DNA from: CBFIDA01 sp965661085
GTDB lineage: Bacteria > Pseudomonadota > Gammaproteobacteria > Comchoanobacterales > Comchoanobacteraceae
DNA length: 64,000 nucleotides
NCBI GenBank assembly: GCA_965661085.1
Contig: CBFIDA010000006.1
Coordinates: 1-64,000 of the forward strand
Direction of reading: 5' to 3'
The notes under the pieces were generated by a model. It saw only the letters and a list, made by a program, of their open reading frames with translations. It had not been told where the DNA came from and made no database searches. A program made the translations under genes and the position numbers. How positions within the stretch are numbered: position 1 is the stretch's first letter; the number at the start of each line of letters is the position of its first letter. Of this stretch, positions 8,770 to 17,404 are shown one piece after another.

Positions 8770-9282
8770 TTAAGTCGATGACGCTTCGTTCAACAGTTCA
8801 GTAATTTTAGGTGTGATGTCAACAATGTCATCATTGTTGTTCAAGAAGACCGATCTCTTATTAAGAATCAAATCAATGTGATGTTTTTTTGCGTATGCCT
8901 TGATGATGCCTTGAATTCTTTTTTGTTCTTGCCTTCTAATTCTAGCGCGTTCGTTAGTGGCGTTTAAAACAAGCTGATGAATTTTTTTTTCTTCAGCCAT
9001 GAACGCATCTTTGAGTATGGTCTTTTGTTCGTTGTAAAAACTTCGGTTGAGGACAGCTTTGAACCTGGTATGTGCATTGTATCGATCAATATATTCTTGA
9101 TAAATTTTCTCCATCTTCTTTTTCTTATTGCTTGCAAGCTTTATGCTTATCTTCATGTCTTTTTGGTAGCTTTTTGATTTGCTCATGAGGTTTTTCTCCG
9201 AGACATAGGCAATATGGATGGCCGATGCAGTCAAGCACCATGCCATACTGCTGCAAAGAAGAGAAAAAATAACGCGTTTCAT
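8770..9282 (-). CDS. skp: Skp/OmpH-family periplasmic chaperone
   Basis: Skp trimers hold unfolded outer-membrane proteins in the periplasm. This 170-aa protein has a signal peptide (MKRVIFSLLCSSMAWCLTASA), a long Lys and Glu-rich helical middle that would form the tentacle arms, and the family's C-terminal strand (IDLILNKRSVFLNNNDDIVD followed by ITPKITELLN). AAGGA lies eight bases before the ATG. The gene usually sits between bamA and lpxD; here it stands alone, upstream of a DUF1460-like gene and downstream of a fimbrial locus. It may be a second, specialised copy. Confidence 0.8.
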   Translation of the reverse strand: MKRVIFSLLCSSMAWCLTASAIHIAYVSEKNLMSKSKSYQKDMKISIKLASNKKKKMEKIYQEYIDRYNAHTRFKAVLNRSFYNEQKTILKDAFMAEEKKIHQLVLNATNERARIRRQEQKRIQGIIKAYAKKHHIDLILNKRSVFLNNNDDIVDITPKITELLNEASST

Positions 9283-9940
9283 AGAAAGATCCTTTCTGAT
9301 TGAATCATTCTATTTTATGGCAATTTATACAACGAAAGCAAGCCAATCAAATCAGATTTTTTGGGCCTAAGTTTGAAACGATATGTGTTATTGGCACCTC
9401 ATTTGTTTTGGTCATACTTTCAATGCCCCTTTGCATAAGGCCTCCGTGTTTGCAAAGTGACAACGCGAGGTTTTATCATGGATGGCAAGGTTCTTATTCA
9501 TAAATCACGTTGCAAGCACTGATGAATTCAGCGCGAGGACACCATTTTTATACGGCAGGAAGCGTGGTAAAATCTTCAATTTGGTTGGAACAAAAATTTC
9601 AACTGTTGTGGCTAAGGTCATGCATCAGGTTGCCAAAAAGACGCATCTGTCTGCGCACAGAAGCAAGTCTTTTCTAAAATGGTATGATAGGTTCTTCTGG
9701 CCACAAGCACACTCGGTGTTTGCATCATCTTTAGACAAAGATGCGCTGCCATCATCGACAAGTTAACATTCTTCAATGTGTGCTTTGCGCGCGGACATGA
9801 TTTTTGGTTGCTTGGTATGGCGTGAAATGAGCCTATTGTAAAATGGCTTGTCGCTTTAAACATCGGTGATCAGCGATGTGACTGCCAGCCCAGATATCAA
9901 AAAACCACATGATCCATCCACAAAACATATAAGCAAAAGA
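9283..9940. other. Intergenic region with one doubtful small reading frame
   Basis: No recognisable gene. A plus-strand frame at 9482-9766 would encode 94 residues (for example GKIFNLVGTKISTVVAKVMH), but the only GAGG nearby is placed for a different ATG (9478) that opens just 14 codons. It could be a remnant. Nothing else stands out. Confidence 0.4.
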
Positions 9941-9970
9941 ACCCAGGCGCTGCTCATTGTATGCCTGGGT
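9941..9970 (-). terminator. Terminator at the end of the fimbrial locus
   Basis: ACCCAGGC (9941-9948) pairs perfectly with GCCTGGGT (9963-9970) around a 14-base loop. On the minus strand the hairpin is followed by TTCTTTTGCTT. It lies 34 bases beyond the stop codon of the second pilin gene and probably ends its transcript. Confidence 0.65.
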
Positions 9971-10003
9971 CCCTTTGCAAAAATGTTGGCTTGACTCCTT
10001 TCA

Positions 10004-10599
10004 TTATTGTGCGACTGTCTCTTGTAAGATCAAAGTAAGTTCATAAACGATATCAAGGTCAGGCGAATTAAAGTCTGTTGGCAAAATATGTGCCTTTATC
10101 AGGTTGACATCCTGGGGTAAACTGGCGAAATCAGTGCCAGAGGGTAAAAATTCAACTTTCGGATTTGTTTCACTTATCTCCATAACCCCCAGACCGACCT
10201 TGTTAGGCGTATCATGCTTATCTCCAGTCACGTACAGATTTACCTTCTTTACTCTCTCGCCACTCTTCATTGCAAATTCATTATTGTCAGTTAGATGTTT
10301 TGTGGTCAAAGACAAATAAATGCTGCTGTCATCGGCGTCAGAATCATCAGTGATGCAATATTGCATGATAACTAGTGTGTGGTGTTGTCCTAATTGTTCC
10401 TGTAAAACATCAGGCTGATACAAGATATCATTCTCAAGATAAAAAGTTGTTTTAAATACATTGAGGTCTCTAAGATAAACTTCGGGTCCGGGAGTCTCGA
10501 CGTTGAGGGAATCTAGTTTGTTTTCTCTTTCAGATTGGTGGTTGAAAAACCAGTTGTGATGAGGCCGGCAGCCATCATTATTAAAAGAATCTTTTTCAT
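10004..10599 (-). pseudogene. Second fimbrial subunit (pilin paralogue), frameshifted after the signal peptide
   Basis: GGAG seven bases before ATG 10599 starts a signal peptide (MKKILLIMMAAGLITTGFST) nearly identical to that of the pilin at 14478-15095, but this frame stops after 28 codons. The mature part continues in another frame to 10004 (SLNVETPGPEVYLRDLNVF ... YELTLILQETVAQ). Adding one T to the T5 run (plus-strand A5 at 10545-10549) restores a 198-residue subunit. By position after the usher it could be a minor or tip subunit, or a duplicated major pilin. The lesion is real decay, phase variation or a sequencing error; the sequence alone cannot decide. Confidence 0.7.
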
Positions 10600-10634
10600 A
10601 GGAATGCTCCATGAGTTGCTTTCCAAAGTAATGA

Positions 10635-10662
10635 ATTATAATAAAAATTATCTTTCGTGTTG
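10635..10662 (-). promoter_or_regulatory. Promoter of the second pilin gene
   Basis: On the minus strand a perfect -10 TATAAT (10635-10640) lies 35 bases before the start codon. The upstream block AAAAAACAACAC ends at 10657 and is also found 17 bases before the -10 of the first pilin gene. The -35 match is poor, so an activator may act through the shared block. Confidence 0.5.
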
Positions 10663-11021
10663 TTTTTTCACCATCTTTTTGTATCAAGCATCAGCCAATG
10701 ATGGATGGCTCATTGTGTGAACATGTTCTTTGAACAGAGCGAGATTTTATGTTGTGAGCATGTGGAGAACGTATTGGCTATGTGCAATGATTTGGTTGGT
10801 ATGAAATGAGGATAGGCCGTAAATCAAAAGTAACATGGTTTGTGGTCATGCGTGGGCCCTACTGAGATGTTGATACTGTGGTGCATCAACACTCAAACAT
10901 CATGATTTGAGAAAAATGAATTCAACCAAACACGTGTGAAGAAAGCATCGACTGCTGGCGTTCTGTTTTTGGATACATGGGGTTGTTCTGGCCATTTCAT
11001 TTTTGCAAATGACTGTTGTGT
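10663..11021. other. Intergenic gap between usher and second pilin
   Basis: About 360 AT-rich bases without a convincing frame, terminator or repeat. Its size means that the second pilin is probably transcribed from its own promoter rather than by read-through from the usher. Confidence 0.4.
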
Positions 11022-13526
11022 TTAAACCGATTGTTTTTGGGTGGTGTCATCTGATACGGCTGGTGCTGTTGTGGTTGGGACACAAACGGTATTTTCATGA
11101 TAGATGAGGGTTTCTTGGTAATTTAGGTCTGCAGTGTCTAAAACACATTGTTGAGCATTTTGATCCACCAAATAGAGTTTGGCACCTGGATAGAACTCCA
11201 CCTGAGAAAAGCCATACGCATTGGTCTTGGCCTCATGTATGCCCCCCTTGATGATGGCATTTTTGATGGGCTCTCCATTGGGCCGTGTGAATATACTGAT
11301 CATGACAAAATACTGCTTTGCATTGATTTCAAGATAATTGATGTTGTACGGATACAATGTAAACGGCTTATTTTGATATTCGAAATGAAACAGCTTGTCG
11401 TCATTCGACACAACAGTGAGCTGATAGGTTTTGAATGGTGGCAATGAAAACAAATGATTTTGATTGCCCTTCATGAGGGTCGACAACCTCTGGTTGACAG
11501 ACACATGAAACTCAGACGTTTTTTGTTTGGTTTTGACTCTGACCATGGTGCCTGCATTCGATGGGAATAGGTATGCCCACCCCCATTGTTTTTGCGTGTA
11601 ACCAATGCCAAAGGTTTTGTTGTGCTCAAGTTGGATGTTGTAGTTGAATCGATTCGGTTGATGCTTAAAATCATAGAAACTCAATCGGGCTTGTGCACGC
11701 AGATCTTTTGTGAAATTGGTTGTGTAAGCGCCAGATAAATTTTGGTTGGTTTGGGTTTTTTCTATGCTGCCCTCAAGGATACTGTTTTTGGTAAGGTGCT
11801 TAGATGCTATGTAGCGGATGGCATGTGTTGTGTTTTTGCTGAGATTGGAACGGTTGGCCAATCTGACAATCAGGCGATGCCTAAATGATACTCTGGGTTT
11901 TTTATCGAATGCGGTTATGGTCAGCAATGTTGCCCATTTATCGCCACGGCGACGCGTCATCTCTAATTTCGTGTCCAAAGAAATGCGTTTTGAAACGTTA
12001 AATCTTCTACCTATGGTGACCGATCTGGTTTCAGAAATCAGATTTGATGTGGATGTTTGTTTGTTGATGTTGGCGGTTGCTCGCCAGTCTTCGCCTGAGT
12101 AGTACAAGCCAGCACGTATGATGTCGTTTAGATTTTGATAACGGCGCTTATGTTGTGCTGTGCTGAGATTACTGCGATGTTTGTGGTCCATACTGCGGAT
12201 CAAAAGTATTGACCGGAGTGATTTTGAGATTTTTTTTTGCATTGAGAGGCCATAGCCATGACCAGCATCATTTGTTACCACAAATCTTGGCGCAACATAC
12301 CATGTGTTTCTGCTATAAGTATAGGATAATTCAAAGAGTTGGAAGTCTTGAAATAATAGTTCTGCGACTTCCACACCAGTTGCATGTCCCAATCTTCTTT
12401 TGTATTTGCTGTGTATCATCAGTGTTTTCGAGAGTTTTGGCATGATGCCATCATACTGGGTTGTGCTGGGCAAATACCCCAGAGACCATGTGAGCTCAGG
12501 GTAGCCTTTTGGCGGTAACTCTTTGTTTTTAACAAAAAAACTTTGTTCAGAGTCAATTTGGCCGTCATCATAACGTATGTTTAGGGTGATGTTGTATGCC
12601 CCATCTGGAAACTTATACGTATCGACCATATGATTGCCGACATAATAGTATTTGGAGTAAATGATTTCATCATCTTTGATGAAATCAACATAGCCACGGT
12701 TGCGCATGTTGAGCTCAAGTGGTGTACCAAACGCAACATGACGGTTTCGAATCAATTTTTTGTTGGTATGCACTTGTATGCCAAAAAACTGAGTTGATGT
12801 TGTGAATACAGTGCCCATCGATTGTAGTAGGCCAAACTGATAGACCATGCGTCGATCATAATGGACCATTTCCAGATCATGAATTTTATATGCATGGCTT
12901 TTCAAACCATTTTGACGGATGCGACCAGACCAAAGTGATTTCATGACCAATGAGGTGGTGCCTTTTGAAATGCTTGGGTCAATGTCGATATCGTACCCAA
13001 ATGATGACGTGTCACCATAAATTCTGGTTTTAAACCGATTTGCAAATGCAGTTGGTGTTTTAGAGTGTGGTAAAAATTGAAGTTTGGGCGGTATAGCAGG
13101 TTTTAGGTAGTCGGGATGTATGAACAATTCTGCACTGTAATTTTCGTGATCAAATATGATGCTGGCTTTTTTGGGGTAAAGTGCTGGACATTTTCTTTTA
13201 TCTTTGATGTGGCACACTTTGTCTTCGTGTGGATTGATGTGCCCAGATAACGCTTCAATGATTGGCGCTTTGTCTGTCACCATGCTGAGGACATCAGCAA
13301 GCTTCTGAGGTTTTTGGAACTCAATGTAGCCAGTGTCGTATTTGATGATGAAATCACCGAGCAAACTGTTGTTGTAGTAGAGTTTGACGTCGGCAAGTTC
13401 TTCAGTCGGAACGTCCTCAAAGCCTTCTGGTACTTTTAGTTTGGCAACACCAAATGCTGGCAGCGACCAAATGATGAAGCACCCTAACCAGCACTCAATA
13501 CGCCCCTCATTTGCCGGCATACTCAT
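11022..13526 (-). CDS. Outer-membrane fimbrial usher, TcfC/CooC (alternate chaperone-usher) type
   Basis: Ushers form the outer-membrane pore through which chaperone-bound pilins are assembled. This 834-aa protein has a signal-like N-terminus (CWLGCFIIWSLPAFGVA), then KVPEGFEDV, a short E-set-like region, a long beta-barrel part rich in alternating aromatic residues, the segment FPDGAYNITLNIRYDDGQ with FFVKNKELPPKGYPE typical of TcfC-type ushers, and a C-terminal Ig-like domain (GEPIKNAIIKGG ... FYPGAKLYL) with a cysteine pair. It belongs to the CS1/alpha group, not the FimD/PapC group. The ATG at 13526 lies inside the chaperone gene (20-base overlap) with GGAG ten bases upstream. Locally AT-rich, suggesting acquisition. 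Confidence 0.8.
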   Translation of the reverse strand: MSMPANEGRIECWLGCFIIWSLPAFGVAKLKVPEGFEDVPTEELADVKLYYNNSLLGDFIIKYDTGYIEFQKPQKLADVLSMVTDKAPIIEALSGHINPHEDKVCHIKDKRKCPALYPKKASIIFDHENYSAELFIHPDYLKPAIPPKLQFLPHSKTPTAFANRFKTRIYGDTSSFGYDIDIDPSISKGTTSLVMKSLWSGRIRQNGLKSHAYKIHDLEMVHYDRRMVYQFGLLQSMGTVFTTSTQFFGIQVHTNKKLIRNRHVAFGTPLELNMRNRGYVDFIKDDEIIYSKYYYVGNHMVDTYKFPDGAYNITLNIRYDDGQIDSEQSFFVKNKELPPKGYPELTWSLGYLPSTTQYDGIMPKLSKTLMIHSKYKRRLGHATGVEVAELLFQDFQLFELSYTYSRNTWYVAPRFVVTNDAGHGYGLSMQKKISKSLRSILLIRSMDHKHRSNLSTAQHKRRYQNLNDIIRAGLYYSGEDWRATANINKQTSTSNLISETRSVTIGRRFNVSKRISLDTKLEMTRRRGDKWATLLTITAFDKKPRVSFRHRLIVRLANRSNLSKNTTHAIRYIASKHLTKNSILEGSIEKTQTNQNLSGAYTTNFTKDLRAQARLSFYDFKHQPNRFNYNIQLEHNKTFGIGYTQKQWGWAYLFPSNAGTMVRVKTKQKTSEFHVSVNQRLSTLMKGNQNHLFSLPPFKTYQLTVVSNDDKLFHFEYQNKPFTLYPYNINYLEINAKQYFVMISIFTRPNGEPIKNAIIKGGIHEAKTNAYGFSQVEFYPGAKLYLVDQNAQQCVLDTADLNYQETLIYHENTVCVPTTTAPAVSDDTTQKQSV

Positions 13527-14226
13527 AGCGATGCCACTCCGTATCCGCGCTGGTGGTCTTGTAACTCAATACCTTGTATTTGATGAAGCTCTTTTTATAA
13601 CCTAATGGTGGAGAAAGCGCACTGGTGACGCCTTTGAGCAAATAAGTGTATGCAAAAGGTTTACAGTTTTCTTCATTGGTACATTGTAGCGCATAAAGAC
13701 TGATGGTGGTGTTTCCTGTGTTCTTAGCATAAATTTTTTGTTTTTTGACAAAAATATCTGCGGCAGGCTTGCGGTTCTTGGCTGGAATCACAATCAAAAT
13801 ATTATTGCCAATAGAGCCTTGTGCCATGCCCATGATTGATTTATCGTCGCTTTTTTCTACTTCTTTTGTATGAGGCAATCCAATGGTAAGCACCCGATAT
13901 ATGGTGTCTTGATTCGGTTTTTGGTCAGCAAAATTAAACACCTGTATTTTTCTTTTTTTATGGGGTTTTATGACGAATCGCTTCGGCGAAATCACAATAC
14001 CAAATTCTTTGGGGTCTTGTTTTTCAAATTTTTCTTGTTTTCTGCCATGGTATTTGAAGACATCAGACAAACAAAAGGCTGTGACATTAGAGTTGGAGCG
14101 TATTTCAAAAAAGGAAACAGGCTTATCCGGCGCAACAAAATGAAGCCTGGTGGTAGAACGAAGAGAAACAGTATTGGCAAAACAGCCAGAGGCTGCAATA
14201 AGTATTAGGCATACAATATGACGCAT
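13507..14226 (-). CDS. Periplasmic fimbrial chaperone (PapD-like fold, alternate class)
   Basis: The chaperone would bind pilins in the periplasm by donor-strand complementation and deliver them to the usher. A signal peptide (MRHIVCLILIAASGCFA) is followed by an immunoglobulin-like domain with the family pattern FGIVISPKRFVIKPHKKRKI and YRVLTIGLP, then a second domain (NNILIVIPAKNRKPAADIFV). Length is 239 aa. AAGGA lies six bases before the ATG at 14226, which is preferred over a TTG at 14229. It overlaps the usher gene, so the two are probably translated together. Similarity to the chaperones CooB and CblB is judged from operon layout and motifs only. Confidence 0.7.
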   Translation of the reverse strand: MRHIVCLILIAASGCFANTVSLRSTTRLHFVAPDKPVSFFEIRSNSNVTAFCLSDVFKYHGRKQEKFEKQDPKEFGIVISPKRFVIKPHKKRKIQVFNFADQKPNQDTIYRVLTIGLPHTKEVEKSDDKSIMGMAQGSIGNNILIVIPAKNRKPAADIFVKKQKIYAKNTGNTTISLYALQCTNEENCKPFAYTYLLKGVTSALSPPLGYKKSFIKYKVLSYKTTSADTEWHRYEYAGK

Positions 14227-14280
14227 CAATCATCCTTGAAAATAATGATTGTATCATAATGCTCAGAGATGCTGTCAATA

Positions 14281-14319
14281 AAAAAACAGGCTCCAGTGTG
14301 AGTGGAGCCTGTTTTTTTT
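14281..14319 (-). terminator. Strong intra-operon terminator between pilin and chaperone
   Basis: ACAGGCTCCA (14286-14295) pairs perfectly with TGGAGCCTGT (14303-14312), flanked by A and T runs that extend the stem and give a U tract in both directions. It lies after the major pilin and 55 bases before the chaperone ATG. Partial read-through would give much pilin and little chaperone and usher, the ratio a fimbria needs. Confidence 0.85.
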
Positions 14320-14463
14320 AAAAATTAGTAATAAAGCCGCGTTGGCACCAGTACTATAATAATATACGTGCTGACCAGCATCGTTTGTAATAGGGCTGTT
14401 ATCTTCGTCTATTAATTGACCAGCGGAATTGGTTGAATACAATAGGCCATTAAAGATATAATA
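14320..14463 (-). pseudogene. Orphan coding remnant downstream of the major pilin
   Basis: A minus-strand frame, different from that of the pilin, reads IFNGLLYSTNSAGQLIDED then NSPITNDAGQHVYYYSTGAN for about 47 codons with no start codon, and runs into the terminator. The Asn, Asp and Tyr-rich text resembles pilin or adhesin sequence and its VYYYSTG echoes VYYDNGW near the intact pilin's C-terminus. It may be the former 3' end of this or a duplicated subunit gene. Confidence 0.35.
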
Positions 14464-14477
14464 TCAGCCCTCTAAAG

Positions 14478-15095
14478 TTAGCTACCAGAATCACTTGGTA
14501 CACTAGGACCAACATCATCAAACCAACCATTATCATAATAAACATGATTATCAACGGCTTCTGTAAGCACAACTGTCAGGGTCAGGGTGTTATCATCGGC
14601 CTTTGCAAGTGTGCCTCCAAAAACTCTAGCTGTGATGACATTTTTGGTTATATCATGATTTGAACAATCAGACACAAATTTAATGGCGCCATCACCCATC
14701 GTTTCTGTAATCAATGTATCTGTTGGTACGTACATTTCCTGGCCGGCGATCATCAGCATGGCACCATGTATTGTACCATCACTTTCTTTCAGTGCCAATT
14801 TTCTTTCACCTTCGAAGTCAATATGCTCTGCGGTATCGACGTTAAGTATTATTGAGTTTTGAACACCATCAGTGTTATCAACAATACAAAAACTCATGAC
14901 GTCATGCCAAGAATCTGCTTCTGGATTATCAATGGTAAAGGTACTTGCGATAGTTTTGAGTTCTTTCAGTTGAATATCGTTACCGTTGTCGGCTTCAACA
15001 TGTAAGCCTGGTGTATTAAAGTCAACGGATTGTGTCGCTGCAAAACCGGTTGAAATCAGGCCAGCGGCCATCATTGTTAATAGAATCTTTTTCAT
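14478..15095 (-). CDS. Putative major fimbrial subunit (pilin)
   Basis: Identified by context and architecture, not by a recognised domain. A signal peptide (MKKILLTMMAAGLISTGFAA) precedes a 185-residue mature protein that is acidic, poor in Lys and rich in beta-forming residues, with two cysteines (FCIVDN and SDCSN) that could form a disulfide. GGAG lies seven bases before the ATG at 15095. It is the first gene of the chaperone-usher locus, has its own promoter and terminator, and has a frameshifted paralogue at 10004-10599 sharing signal peptide and upstream region. In CS1-type systems pilin is likewise co-encoded with chaperone and usher. It ends in a Ser, Pro and Gly-rich tail. Confidence 0.6.
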   Translation of the reverse strand: MKKILLTMMAAGLISTGFAATQSVDFNTPGLHVEADNGNDIQLKELKTIASTFTIDNPEADSWHDVMSFCIVDNTDGVQNSIILNVDTAEHIDFEGERKLALKESDGTIHGAMLMIAGQEMYVPTDTLITETMGDGAIKFVSDCSNHDITKNVITARVFGGTLAKADDNTLTLTVVLTEAVDNHVYYDNGWFDDVGPSVPSDSGS

Positions 15096-15162
15096 GGGAT
15101 TTCTCCAAAAAATTGTGCCCGCTAGGGCGATTTCGCCCCGAGTGGCGTTGACAAAGTACTGA

Positions 15163-15191
15163 AGTATAGTCAAGAAATAACTTTTGTGTTG
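15163..15191 (-). promoter_or_regulatory. Promoter of the major pilin gene
   Basis: Minus strand -10 TATACT (15163-15168) lies 17 bases from CAACAC (15186-15191), part of the block AAAAAACAACAC shared with the second pilin promoter. The leader contains a small GGGCG/CGCCC hairpin. No good -35 consensus is present, suggesting activator dependence. Confidence 0.5.
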
Positions 15192-15307
15192 TTTTTTATG
15201 AAAAATATTTTTATTTTGTTTTTTCAGCTATTTGGGGTTGTTTTTGTGGGGTGATATAAGCGCTTGGGTGGGGTTGAGATCGGCCAGTGGTGGGGCTGTT
15301 TGGGGCC

Positions 15308-17404
15308 TTAGGTGGTGGCAAGGGACTCATAGGGGATGGCGGCAAAGTCGGCAACACCAAGACAGAGTTGGCGCACAGCCAAGAGTTGGCTTAGGCGCTG
15401 TTGGCGTAATGTGGCATCGTCCACCATCACCATCACCGCATCAAAATAACCATCGATGGCAGGCATGAGACTGTGTAGGGCGTTGAGCGCTGTGCTGGCA
15501 TCTTGGTGCAGCTGCCCTGCGACTTGCTTGGTGGTGTCATAAAGGTGTTGCTCTGGGGCGGTTGTCCAGGTGATGTGTGCCAAGGCCTCAATTGTGTGAT
15601 CGCTCGAAGGGGGCAGGGCCTTGGTCATTTGATGCAGGCGCTTGTAGGCTGCCGTGAATGCCGCTGCCTCAGGCGATTGATAAAAGGCATGCAGTGCCAT
15701 GAGTGTGTTGGTGATGGCCTGCAGGTCCATGGGACCCTTGACACGATCACGCACGCCTTGTAACAGTCCCAGTGGGATGTCTTGGCTTTGACACCATGCC
15801 GTCAAACGCTCAAACACCATGTGCTTGATCTCTAGGGTGAGCGCTGGTGCATCTTGCATGAGATCCTGAGGGTAGGTGGTGATGGTGGCATGAATCAACG
15901 GATCAAGCGGCAGTGGTTTGGGCAGTGCCAAACACAAGCGCAACACACCAATGGCAGCACGGCGCAGACCAAAGGGATCTTTGTCACCGGTTGGCGCCAT
16001 GCCAATGCTGAAAAAACCCACCAAATGATCCAAACGGTCCATCAAGGCCAAAGCCTGGGCAAGTGGCTGTGTTGGCACTGCATCCAAACCACCGCTGGGC
16101 TGAAGATGGGCTTTGATGGCCGTTGCGATGTCGGCATCGAGGCCTTCTAGGCCTGCCAAATGCGCACCCACCGCGCCATGCAGCTCCGGAAACTCATAGA
16201 CCAATGCTGTGGCCAAATCGGCCTTACACCAACGACTGGCCGTTTCCAGAGCGGTGACATCCAGCCCAAGTGCAGGTGCCAGTGTTTCGGCCAGGGTTTG
16301 TAAGCGTTGGCATTTGTCGGCCAAAGTGCCCAGTTGCTTTTGATAAACCATCGTAGACAGGGCTTGGGCATGTTCAGCCAAAGTCTGGCGTTGATCCTGC
16401 TCAAAGAAAAACATGGCATCGCTCAGCCGGGCACGCATGACCTTGCGGTTGCCTTGCACCACGTGTTTGGGCTGTTGGCTTTCAATGTTGCTGACTGTGA
16501 CAAAATGCGGGGCAATGCGGTCTTGATACCGGACCAAAAAGCAACGTTGATGATGGTGCATCACCGCTTGCAAGGCCTCAGCAGGCAAGGTTAAGAAGTG
16601 TGGGTCAAAATCGCCCCACAAAGCTTGAGGCCATTCGACCAGTTGCACCACTTCGTCCAACAAGGTGTCATCAAGCAGCACCTCATGGTGGTTGGGGGTC
16701 AAAGCTTGAACCTGATCCTTGATGGTCTGGCGTCGTTGTGCCACATCGACCATCACTTTGGCGCGCAACAGTTGCGCCACATAATCCTTGGGGTGGGCAA
16801 TGGTCAGCATGTCGGGATGATGAAAACGATGGCCATAGGTATGGCGATCGATCTCACACCCTAAAAGGCTGCCTTGCCAAATGTGTGTGCCCAACAAGCC
16901 AATGACCCAATGCACGGGTCTGGGGAAGCGTACAGGCGTTTCACTGCCCCAGCGCATCATTTTAAAACCCTGCAGTTTGGGCAGGATGTCTTTGTGGTAC
17001 CAAGTGGGCAATCGGTCGGTCAAGGGCTGACCTGGTTCGGTCACGGTATGACTCAGGCGCTCACCTTTGGGCTCCGTGCACGTCGCCAAGTCCTCAAATG
17101 CCACACCGCAAGCTTTGGCAAAGCCCAGGGCTGCTGGGGTGGGTTGGCCATCGGCGTTCAGCGCGGCGGTCAAAAAAGGACCTTTCTTCTCAATCTGGCG
17201 GGTGGGGGTGGCACACAGCACATCGGTGATGTGCAAGGCCAAACGTCGTGGTGTGCCATAGACCTGGCAGTGGCCATGTTGGATGCCATGTTGCTGAAAG
17301 CATTGCAAGGTGTGCTGCTTGAGCTGCTGTAACATGGGCATCACCACCCCTGCAGGCAACTCTTCGCAACCAATTTCAAACAAAAAATCTTGGGTCTCAG
17401 ACAT
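15308..17404 (-). CDS. glyS: Glycyl-tRNA synthetase beta subunit
   Basis: Together with GlyQ it forms the bacterial alpha2beta2 enzyme that charges tRNA-Gly; the beta subunit binds tRNA. The 698-aa protein begins with the family signature FLFEIGCEELPAGVV and carries GDKDPFGLRRAAIGVLR before the C-terminal DALR-like anticodon-binding region. It overlaps glyQ by eight bases on the same strand, the usual arrangement. A GC-rich stretch follows the stop, without a clear terminator. Confidence 0.96.
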   Translation of the reverse strand: MSETQDFLFEIGCEELPAGVVMPMLQQLKQHTLQCFQQHGIQHGHCQVYGTPRRLALHITDVLCATPTRQIEKKGPFLTAALNADGQPTPAALGFAKACGVAFEDLATCTEPKGERLSHTVTEPGQPLTDRLPTWYHKDILPKLQGFKMMRWGSETPVRFPRPVHWVIGLLGTHIWQGSLLGCEIDRHTYGHRFHHPDMLTIAHPKDYVAQLLRAKVMVDVAQRRQTIKDQVQALTPNHHEVLLDDTLLDEVVQLVEWPQALWGDFDPHFLTLPAEALQAVMHHHQRCFLVRYQDRIAPHFVTVSNIESQQPKHVVQGNRKVMRARLSDAMFFFEQDQRQTLAEHAQALSTMVYQKQLGTLADKCQRLQTLAETLAPALGLDVTALETASRWCKADLATALVYEFPELHGAVGAHLAGLEGLDADIATAIKAHLQPSGGLDAVPTQPLAQALALMDRLDHLVGFFSIGMAPTGDKDPFGLRRAAIGVLRLCLALPKPLPLDPLIHATITTYPQDLMQDAPALTLEIKHMVFERLTAWCQSQDIPLGLLQGVRDRVKGPMDLQAITNTLMALHAFYQSPEAAAFTAAYKRLHQMTKALPPSSDHTIEALAHITWTTAPEQHLYDTTKQVAGQLHQDASTALNALHSLMPAIDGYFDAVMVMVDDATLRQQRLSQLLAVRQLCLGVADFAAIPYESLATT

